Assembly: GCA_027533395.1 (NCBI GenBank)
Contig: JAPZUF010000010.1
Coordinates: forward strand, 1-64,000
Length of the DNA: 64,000 nt
Origin: Cyclobacteriaceae bacterium
Lineage (GTDB): Bacteria > Bacteroidota > Bacteroidia > Cytophagales > Cyclobacteriaceae
Direction: 5' to 3'
In this document: positions 34,622 through 41,089 of the stretch, one piece after another
How positions within the stretch are numbered: position 1 is the stretch's first letter
Layout of the letters: each line of letters starts with the position of its first letter
Program-made: the position numbers and the translations under genes
The notes under the pieces: model-generated
What the model was told of the DNA's origin: nothing
Seen by the model: the letters and a program-made list of their open reading frames with translations, nothing else
Databases searched by the model: none

Positions 34622-37077
34622 TACTTTCTGTTTATCTGAGAAATAATAGTGGGGTCTGTAATCTTGTCATCTTCTGAAAGCATAATTGCCTTACTTAAAA
34701 TGATTGAAAGAAGATTATCACCTTCGAAGGGCAAAAAAACATTTTCTTTGCTGCGTTTAGAACCATCAGGTACAATGCATAAATACTGATCATTTGGTTC
34801 CATTAAAATATTTCCACTGCCAAGATGTATTTTGTAGTTTCTGACTTTCCCATTCACGATAAGAAATTTTTTATCAAATGAACATTGAGAAGCAATTTTT
34901 AATTTAGGTACAATTGATAGCAGAACATCTCGTCTGATTTTTGCAGATTCAGTTAAATCCTTAAAGGAATATTCTCTCCAGTAAGTATTCATAAAAACAT
35001 CTCCACTATCCTGCCAAGTAGGGTCATTTCCTAAACTAGTAACACCAACAAACAAATCAACGTCACGCATAATTTCTGTGAAAACCATAGCTGGAACATC
35101 CTGCATAGTGAGAGGCTCTCTATTGCGTGTAAACCTTACCTGATCTGTTGTTATATAATTGAAAATCCCAGCAGCATTTGTTATATTTTCTTGCCAATCT
35201 GCATTTACATAAAAACTTGCTGTTATTCCAAAGGAATTAATTTCTATATAAGGTGTATTATGCGAATCCCAATTGCCCATTAATGTGTAATGCCATCCAC
35301 GTTGTCTGCAAAGTGCTGCAAACTGATGTTGTCTAAGTATGTGTGCAGCAAAACGGTTTGAATAACTTTCAGTCAGCAATTCTGCGTCTGTTAATATGTA
35401 TACTTCTCTGTATGCTTGTTTAAATGGTTGAACTAGATTATGATCTTTCAAAAAGTTTCTCCATTCAATAATTTCATCCATTGTAAATCCTATAGGATGC
35501 CAAAGTTGAACATAACATGAATCGTTTAACCATGAAATCTCTTTACCTTTTACATCAACAATTTTTTTGTCGATTATAAAGCCTTGTGTCTTTCTATTCT
35601 CATCATAAAAGTGCCATATTAATTTACCAGCAATAACAGAAGTCAAGGAGTGATGTAAATAATTTAAGCTCCAATCTTTAAAACTCCAAAAGCGTTGCTC
35701 TAAGTAACTGCACTCAAGTCTTTCTTTTATCACAGGTAAAAGAGAATCAATTTCTTTAATGGTATTTTTAAATGATTTAAATTCATCTATGAAATTTTCT
35801 TTCACCTCTTGTGGAGTGCTCTTTTGAATTTTAATACCTTTTCTCCAACTAATTGTTTTTTCTTCTACTAAATAGACAGCTGTGAACTCTCCCATTTGAA
35901 TCTCAAATAAGCCATCTTTTATATTGAAATCCGGAACTGAGAGTTCTTGAATTTTATCTAAACCTACTCCATTTCTTTCAGCTGCAACTCGAATGAATTT
36001 ATCAATAGATTTTAAAATCGTATTATTTTTGACTTTTGATTTGAATTTAGAAAGTCTTGAAACACCATCTTTGATTGGAAGCATTGAAAATGCGCACATT
36101 ATGGCTGTTCCTGTTTTTGCCGAAATCGGGCCGACTCCAGGCTTCTTTTTGTATGCCCAAGTTGCGTAGTCATCGAGCTTTACATTCATCTCTGGATTAT
36201 TCACTAAACCAGTACACCAGATTAGACCTTTAATAATATCGTGATTTTCATCACGCATAAAATCAAATCTATAACCTTTGTCTTTGTGTATTTCTTGTGT
36301 TTTAATTTTTATCTGATCAAGCCATTCTATCATTTTTATGACAAACACCTCATGTCCTATCAAAGTAAGTATTGGTTCTACTTCTTTCAACCATTTTTGT
36401 GTTGGCTCACTTTTGCTTGAAGCTTGCTTCGATAGTTTAAATAGTGCGACCCAATTTGCTCGTTGACTTTCATTCAATGTCTCTAGATATTGAATTGCAG
36501 ATTTTCCCCAACTATCATGTTCATTAATTTCTAAATTTGGATTGCCTTGCAGTAGAAAGTAAATAAGTTCGTTAAAACGTCTATCATCAGCACTTGCATA
36601 CTCGCTGTTGATAATTAAATTTTGCAAAGCTTTAGTTAAAACTAAATTAAGACCGTGCTCTCTTACGGCATTCTCAATTTTTGAAAGAACTATTTTATAT
36701 GGAAGCTCATAACGATATGCATAAACTCCATTAAGATTTCTTATACCTTCACTAACTTTTAAAAGTTCATCGTCAGATAGAGGTAACTCTTTTAAAAGAA
36801 AGCTTATTAGGCGAAGTCCATAAGAGCATTGAGTATAATTTTTATTAATATCATTTTTCGCCAGTTTGATAACATTCGGAAAACAGGAAAACAAAAGTCC
36901 TAATTTGATATCGCGACCATTTAAACTTAATGATTTGTACTCATCAGTTGTGTCAAAAGCTTGAAAAGAATAACCAGCATTTTTTGCGATAGCTTGCTCA
37001 ATTATCTTATTAAAAATGATAGAATAATCAGTGTTCCCAGATGAAGTTGTCTTTTTTAAAAAATCGAATAATCCCAT
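34621..37077 (-). CDS. DUF4132 (MolR/YehI-like) protein of the Ubl-E1 cassette
   Basis: About 818 residues from the ATG at 37077, chosen because it follows the upstream TAG by 1 base; the ATG at 37089 would overlap the upstream gene more. The C-terminal 300 residues carry the DUF4132 signature: HQFAALCRQRGWHYTLMGNW, VPAMVFTEIMRDVDLFVGVT, SLGNDPTWQDSGD near residues 675-690. The N-terminal 500 residues are helical, HEAT-like in appearance (LLFSCFPNVIKLAKNDINKN). The stop overlaps the GTG of the E1-like gene. The biochemical activity of DUF4132 proteins is unknown to me. As the middle gene between a Gly-Gly protein and an E1 it is the natural candidate for the conjugation target, ligase or effector. 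Confidence 0.85.
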   Translation of the reverse strand: MGLFDFLKKTTSSGNTDYSIIFNKIIEQAIAKNAGYSFQAFDTTDEYKSLSLNGRDIKLGLLFSCFPNVIKLAKNDINKNYTQCSYGLRLISFLLKELPLSDDELLKVSEGIRNLNGVYAYRYELPYKIVLSKIENAVREHGLNLVLTKALQNLIINSEYASADDRRFNELIYFLLQGNPNLEINEHDSWGKSAIQYLETLNESQRANWVALFKLSKQASSKSEPTQKWLKEVEPILTLIGHEVFVIKMIEWLDQIKIKTQEIHKDKGYRFDFMRDENHDIIKGLIWCTGLVNNPEMNVKLDDYATWAYKKKPGVGPISAKTGTAIMCAFSMLPIKDGVSRLSKFKSKVKNNTILKSIDKFIRVAAERNGVGLDKIQELSVPDFNIKDGLFEIQMGEFTAVYLVEEKTISWRKGIKIQKSTPQEVKENFIDEFKSFKNTIKEIDSLLPVIKERLECSYLEQRFWSFKDWSLNYLHHSLTSVIAGKLIWHFYDENRKTQGFIIDKKIVDVKGKEISWLNDSCYVQLWHPIGFTMDEIIEWRNFLKDHNLVQPFKQAYREVYILTDAELLTESYSNRFAAHILRQHQFAALCRQRGWHYTLMGNWDSHNTPYIEINSFGITASFYVNADWQENITNAAGIFNYITTDQVRFTRNREPLTMQDVPAMVFTEIMRDVDLFVGVTSLGNDPTWQDSGDVFMNTYWREYSFKDLTESAKIRRDVLLSIVPKLKIASQCSFDKKFLIVNGKVRNYKIHLGSGNILMEPNDQYLCIVPDGSKRSKENVFLPFEGDNLLSIILSKAIMLSEDDKITDPTIISQINRK

Positions 37078-37078
37078 A

Positions 37079-37477
37079 CTAACCGCCAATGAGTGGAGTA
37101 AGTTTTACAAAGCTTATTACTGTACTCGATTGAATCATTACTTCTTGGTCTAGCGAATCAGCTTGTTTATCATCTACTAAAACAAAATATCCATTTTTCT
37201 GATAAGCATCTAAAGCAATGTAAATCTGCTTTTCAACATCAACTTTTTTCCTTTCACGCATGCGATAACCATTCAATGTTTTTTCAGCGTGCGAAGGTTG
37301 TACAAGACCTAAGAAATATTCAGGAAGTTTTTCATTATACCTTTTTACCTCATACTCAACTCTTGCTTCGATAATGTCTTTAACTGTAACTGTTTTATCC
37401 TTAACAGGAATTTGTATTTCATTCAATACGTTTCCGCCACTTGTTTCATCTTTAATTGTAACCAAAGTTGTCTCCAT
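37079..37477 (-). CDS. Ubiquitin-like (beta-grasp) protein ending in Gly-Gly, candidate
   Basis: 132 residues. Layout: two beta strands (TTLVTIKDETSG, VLNEIQIPVKDKTVTV), a helix (VKDIIEARVEYEVKRYNEK), an insert, a second helix (DVEKQIYIALDAYQKNGYFV), and a final strand with the C-terminal tail ISFVKLTPLIGG. A strand followed by L-x-P-L-[IV]-G-G at the extreme C-terminus is typical of bacterial ubiquitin-like and MoaD/ThiS-like proteins that are activated by E1. Position as the first gene of a three-gene set with an E1 supports this. At 132 residues it is longer than MoaD/ThiS, so an embedded or extended beta-grasp is assumed. No E2 or JAB deubiquitinase-like gene is visible next to it. Confidence 0.75.
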   Translation of the reverse strand: METTLVTIKDETSGGNVLNEIQIPVKDKTVTVKDIIEARVEYEVKRYNEKLPEYFLGLVQPSHAEKTLNGYRMRERKKVDVEKQIYIALDAYQKNGYFVLVDDKQADSLDQEVMIQSSTVISFVKLTPLIGG

Positions 37478-37571
37478 GAATTTTCTTGATTTAAAAAAAG
37501 TTAAAAATTACAAAAGGATGATATAGCCCTTGTGATTGTTTCCTCATTGGCTGCATAACTAATTATAAAGT

Positions 37572-37610
37572 AACTAATTTCAACAAAAGTCAACTAAATT
37601 TCAACTAAAT
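37572..37610. promoter_or_regulatory. Four tandem ~10-11-base repeats upstream of the Ubl operon
   Basis: The sequence reads TAACTAATT, TCAACAAAAG, TCAACTAAATT, TCAACTAAAT: two exact copies of TCAACTAAAT (37590-37599 and 37601-37610) plus two degenerate copies at 10-11-base steps, that is one helical turn. The block lies between the 3' end of the repressor and the start of the Ubl gene, about 100 bases from the latter, where an operator or activator site is expected. Confidence 0.5.
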
Positions 37611-37635
37611 CTTAAATCTAAATTAATAGGTAAGG

Positions 37636-38430
37636 CTAAGCTGATTTTATTTTTTGCAATTGCTCCTTCAACAGAGTAATATCACCCTCAAGGGAATTCA
37701 TTCTTTTATATAGACCAGAAGGCTCAGGAGCTTGCCTTGTAATTTTGGCTTTGAATTTCCAAACTTCTTTAATGTTCTCTGCTTGTATAGGGAAGGTTGG
37801 ATATTGAGGATCTTTGTTATCTGACTTGCAAATAATCACACCTCCTTTATCTACATAATTAAGGCATCGTTTTAACACGATGTTGTCTACTTCCGGTGCA
37901 TTATTAACCAATACATATACCTGACCGTCTTTTATATCGTGCAAAGATTCCACATATTCACAAATGGCAATGTCTCCAGGATAAAAACCTATGCGATCTG
38001 CCAACATGCTATAACCACTGATTTCAAACGCCCTGTATACTCCGTTATTTAAACCAGGCAACCAGAAGGTTGGTAAAGATTCAATGTATTCTGGTTGTTG
38101 CGCACCTAACAAATAACCTGCTTGAGCTTTAATAGGAACTAAGGAAATGTTTTCCTTGCCACTATTGGAGACACTTGATACAATAGTCATTACCTCTGCT
38201 TTTGGTGAGCTAATTTGTAAAGATTCTCCAGCCATTAAAGCATTCCATGATGTAGAGTAATGCTTAACAATCTTTTCTATTGAGTCTATTGAAGGGTAGG
38301 TTTGACCACTTTCGATCTGAGAAACTGCCGAACGGCTTAACCCAATTGGCGTGCCAAATTCGTCCTGAGAAAGCCCTTTTTGAAGCCTAAGGGCTTTTAT
38401 TCTTGCTCCAATGACATCTTTTGTCAACAT
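37636..38430 (-). CDS. XRE-family / S24 (LexA-CI-like) self-cleaving repressor
   Basis: 264 residues. Helix-turn-helix at residues 8-60 (LRLQKGLSQDEFGTPIGLSR, SAVSQIESGQTYPSI). The C-terminal S24 peptidase has Ser141 (ISGYSMLAD) and Lys187 (NIVLKRC) as the catalytic dyad, and Ala104-Gly105 (KAQAGYL) as the predicted self-cleavage site. A helical tail ends the protein. RecA-stimulated self-cleavage of this family releases target promoters upon DNA damage. It is divergent from the plus-strand operon starting at 38512, with an 81-base gap holding a palindrome, so it likely controls that operon and itself. It may link the Argonaute operon and element induction to SOS-type signals. Confidence 0.92.
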   Translation of the reverse strand: MLTKDVIGARIKALRLQKGLSQDEFGTPIGLSRSAVSQIESGQTYPSIDSIEKIVKHYSTSWNALMAGESLQISSPKAEVMTIVSSVSNSGKENISLVPIKAQAGYLLGAQQPEYIESLPTFWLPGLNNGVYRAFEISGYSMLADRIGFYPGDIAICEYVESLHDIKDGQVYVLVNNAPEVDNIVLKRCLNYVDKGGVIICKSDNKDPQYPTFPIQAENIKEVWKFKAKITRQAPEPSGLYKRMNSLEGDITLLKEQLQKIKSA

Positions 38431-38463
38431 ATTTCAGATTGTTTAATAATTCTTGACAATGAT

Positions 38464-38476
38464 AGTAAGTATTACT
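38464..38476. promoter_or_regulatory. Palindrome AGTAA-GTA-TTACT, candidate repressor operator
   Basis: Perfect 5-base inverted repeat with a 3-base centre in the divergent 81-base promoter region between the S24 repressor and the plus-strand operon. A TTGACAAT promoter-like element is at 38452-38459. The location suits the binding site of the repressor encoded next to it. Confidence 0.55.
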
Positions 38477-38511
38477 TAACATTACAAAAATTCTAATAAA
38501 CACTCGTAATC

Positions 38512-38781
38512 ATGAAAAGAGAAATGACAAAAGCGGAGGAAAATGGCAAGGCAGAAATTTTCATTCTAAAACCTTATAACCACAAGCAACTGGCTAATTT
38601 CTACGGAGTTTGTTGGGTCACTTTTCAGAAGTGGGTAAAAAGACACGAAGAAGAAATCGGCAAAAAAACAGGACACTTTTATTCTATTAAACAAGTACTT
38701 GTTATCTTTAAAATATTCGGCATGCCTAAAAGCTTTAGGGTCTCGTTGTCAGAGGTGGAGGAAATGTTTAAGGCTGCGTGA
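38512..38781 (+). CDS. Small HTH-like protein, first gene of the plus-strand operon
   Basis: 89 residues. After a charged lead (MKREMTKAEENGKAEIFILK) comes a HTH-like stretch, YNHKQLANFYGVCWVTFQKW, resembling the N-terminal HTH of excisionases and replication regulators, then KRHEEEIGKKTGHFYSIKQV and a helical end (SLSEVEEMFKAA). It starts 81 bases from the divergent repressor. It probably acts as the lytic/early regulator partner (Cro-like) or in excision. No family can be named. Confidence 0.7.
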   Translation: MKREMTKAEENGKAEIFILKPYNHKQLANFYGVCWVTFQKWVKRHEEEIGKKTGHFYSIKQVLVIFKIFGMPKSFRVSLSEVEEMFKAA

Positions 38782-38826
38782 CTTGTAACCTGAAAGCATA
38801 TATACTAATAAATTAATTCCAGAAAA

Positions 38827-39453
38827 GTGAAGTATCAACAAGTTATATCGGGTTTTATCCAAGACTCAAAATTGGGGCTAAAATCTCTCTTTGAAGGATA
38901 CGGATCACAGCTTTTTGGTTTTTCTGTAACCCATTTTCATTTAGATGAAGATGAAGGATATGAAGTTCTTTATAAAACAATGGAGACAGTGGGCAAAGTT
39001 ATCACCCGATATGAGTTTAACTCGGAAACCCACTTTGCAAACTGGCTATTCAAAATACATAAGAACAACGTCCTTCAACTATTAAGAATCAAGAAGCGAA
39101 AGGAGCAGCAAATTCAAATTGTTGATTTTAATGATTGGAAAGAAGAGGCTAAAGAATTAGAAGGTGAGTATGTGGATCTGGAATTCTTTAGACCGGTGAT
39201 TGGAGAAATTGCGCAACTAAAGCTCTACGAAAATTCTCAAAAGAATAGCAAGTTATTTCTTGCGCTGCAAAAGGCGCTGCAAGAGATCACTGACTTAGAA
39301 AGAGATTTACTTTTACTCAGAATGAATAACTTCAGCTATGATGAAATCGCTGCAATGTTGGGCATAGAGAATAATCAACTAAAAGTGAAGTTCCTAAGAG
39401 CAAAAGCCAAAGTCGAAAAGAAAACATTGGAAATACTAAACGATAACCTATAA
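38827..39453 (+). CDS. ECF-type RNA polymerase sigma factor-like protein
   Basis: 208 residues from a GTG start. Region 2-like segment near residues 25-95 (LDEDEGYEVLYKTMETVGKV ... FANWLFKIHKNNVLQLLRIK) and a clear region 4 near residues 150-200: ITDLERDLLLLRMNNFSYDE, IAAMLGIENNQLKVKFLRAK. The core reads as an ECF sigma; no anti-sigma gene is obvious, unless it is the next gene. Its stop overlaps the next ATG (TAATG), so both are coupled. It would direct transcription of the operon or of the element. A sigma factor in an Argonaute operon is unusual. Confidence 0.8.
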   Translation: MKYQQVISGFIQDSKLGLKSLFEGYGSQLFGFSVTHFHLDEDEGYEVLYKTMETVGKVITRYEFNSETHFANWLFKIHKNNVLQLLRIKKRKEQQIQIVDFNDWKEEAKELEGEYVDLEFFRPVIGEIAQLKLYENSQKNSKLFLALQKALQEITDLERDLLLLRMNNFSYDEIAAMLGIENNQLKVKFLRAKAKVEKKTLEILNDNL

Positions 39454-40061
39454 TGAAACAAGAAAATAAAATTAAGCCATTTGATAACTTACTGTTAGCT
39501 TATCTAAGCAGTGAAAGTCAGGGCAACTTTGTTTCTGATACTTTGGACAAGGAAGCTGAGATTGTTTTTACCAAACAATATTCAGTGGCTTTGCCACCAG
39601 AGAGAGTTGGTAAATTGATTTCGTCTTTATCAGAGTCGCTATCAAAAGATACTCTAGGAACTTTAGTACTAAAAGCACTAGCCTTAACTAATGTAAGTGC
39701 ACTTGAATTGCAATCCAATAGTGGATTGACCCCATCGCTTTTAGAGGATATCAAGTCAGATATGATTTTTACAAATAGTATCCCCGTGAAGTCTCTGGCA
39801 AAATTATTGAAGCTACTCAATGTTTCGCTTGAGAAAGCTCGGGCAGCTATTGATACGACTTTCGAGAGATTGAGCGCGGAAAGTAGAATGTTTATGACTG
39901 TTCCTACAAAGGCACAGCCTTCATTTAGGAAAAGCGCGGCTAATCTGTCTGGCGGAGTTGATTTGACTAGATTAAAATCTGATGAAAGCTATTTGTATCA
40001 AAACAAAGAAGCTCTGGAGAAGTACACAAAACGTCTGGGTGAGTTATACGAAGAACTTTAA
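39453..40061 (+). CDS. Unknown 202-aa protein coupled to the sigma factor
   Basis: 202 residues starting in the stop of the sigma gene (TAATG). Mostly helical. Residues 75-130 (SALELQSNSGLTPSLLEDIK, NSIPVKSLAKLLKLLNVSLE) look like a degenerate XRE-type helix-turn-helix of the kind found in antitoxins. The N-terminus is acidic and the C-terminus ends in LEKYTKRLGELYEEL. It could be the anti-sigma partner, judging only by coupling. No zinc, TM or signal peptide is seen. The next gene starts 14 bases later. Confidence 0.65.
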   Translation: MKQENKIKPFDNLLLAYLSSESQGNFVSDTLDKEAEIVFTKQYSVALPPERVGKLISSLSESLSKDTLGTLVLKALALTNVSALELQSNSGLTPSLLEDIKSDMIFTNSIPVKSLAKLLKLLNVSLEKARAAIDTTFERLSAESRMFMTVPTKAQPSFRKSAANLSGGVDLTRLKSDESYLYQNKEALEKYTKRLGELYEEL

Positions 40062-40075
40062 ACATTTAAGGTAAA

Positions 40076-41089
40076 ATGGAATGGAGTATTTCAAAATTAT
40101 CAGCTCTAAGGCAATGTCATAGGAAATTTTATTTTTCTTATGAATTGGCTGATTTCCATTTTACCCACCCAGTCCGAAGAAAAGCTTTTGAGTTAGCACA
40201 GTCCAAAAGCCTTAAAATGTGGCAGGGTAGTTTAGTTGACAATTTCTTTAGCAAGAGAATTATATCAATTTATAAAGAGAAGCAACTTCCTGACTTCAAT
40301 TCCCTATCAGATGAGATTGTTGAAATTGCTAAAAAGCAGTTTTCGTTTTCAGAGCAACATTTATATCGAGATAAGACGATAAGTAAATCCAAGGCAGGGG
40401 ATTCATTTCAAATTCTGGATATTCATGAATGTGGGACGAAATATGAAGAACAAGATGTTACAGTTGTTTATGATAGAGTGAGAGAAATTATAAAGCAAAT
40501 TCCCAATTATTCTAGTCCAGATGAAGGAAAAACACTCCATGAATATTTAGTGACTGCAAACTACCTTCAGCCCGATGTAAAATACTGGAGTTATGAATTC
40601 GAGGGAATAAAATTGAATCCACAGATCGATTTAATAAGGCACAAGGGTAAATCAATTCACGTCATTGATTGGAAAGTTTCTGACAGCAACACAAGTGATT
40701 ATTCAAAGCAACTTTACCTGGCAGGTATTGTAGCGTTTCATAATATTAAGAAAAGTAACACCGAAAAGAACTGGTCAATACCTAGGCTTGAAGATTTTTC
40801 TCTTTATGAAATTAATTTGATGAATGGCAACAGAAGAGAACATCCTTTCACTAAAGAAAGTACAGCTGGGGCTTTAGATTATGTTTATCAATTTAAGGAT
40901 GAACAGGAACTACTCTCAGGTAACAGAAATTGGACAGACCTTAACATAGAAGATTATATTACAACAGATAAACGTGAAACATGTTTATTCTGCAAGTTTA
41001 GACCTTTATGTATCCATTTAATTCAAAATAATTTCAAATACGATGAAAGCGAATATTATAAATTGGTTTCGACTGAACAATTGGCTTGA
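40076..41089 (+). CDS. PD-(D/E)xK nuclease with Fe-S cluster (Cas4/AddB-like)
   Basis: 337 residues. Typical RecB/Cas4-like start: MEWSISKLSALRQCHRKFYF, with Cys14. The catalytic core is QIDLIRHKG (Asp185) ... IHVIDWKVS (Asp198-x-Lys200), preceded by FEGIKLN. The C-terminus carries Cys303-x2-Cys306-x5-Cys312 (TCLFCKFRPLCIHL), which with Cys14 makes the four-cysteine [4Fe-4S] arrangement of AddB and Cas4. These enzymes trim DNA ends. Directly upstream of, and overlapping by 47 bases, a long Argonaute gene, it may produce or process guide/target DNA. Cas4-like nucleases near pAgo genes have been noted in surveys; the overlap here is especially tight. Confidence 0.88.
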   Translation: MEWSISKLSALRQCHRKFYFSYELADFHFTHPVRRKAFELAQSKSLKMWQGSLVDNFFSKRIISIYKEKQLPDFNSLSDEIVEIAKKQFSFSEQHLYRDKTISKSKAGDSFQILDIHECGTKYEEQDVTVVYDRVREIIKQIPNYSSPDEGKTLHEYLVTANYLQPDVKYWSYEFEGIKLNPQIDLIRHKGKSIHVIDWKVSDSNTSDYSKQLYLAGIVAFHNIKKSNTEKNWSIPRLEDFSLYEINLMNGNRREHPFTKESTAGALDYVYQFKDEQELLSGNRNWTDLNIEDYITTDKRETCLFCKFRPLCIHLIQNNFKYDESEYYKLVSTEQLA

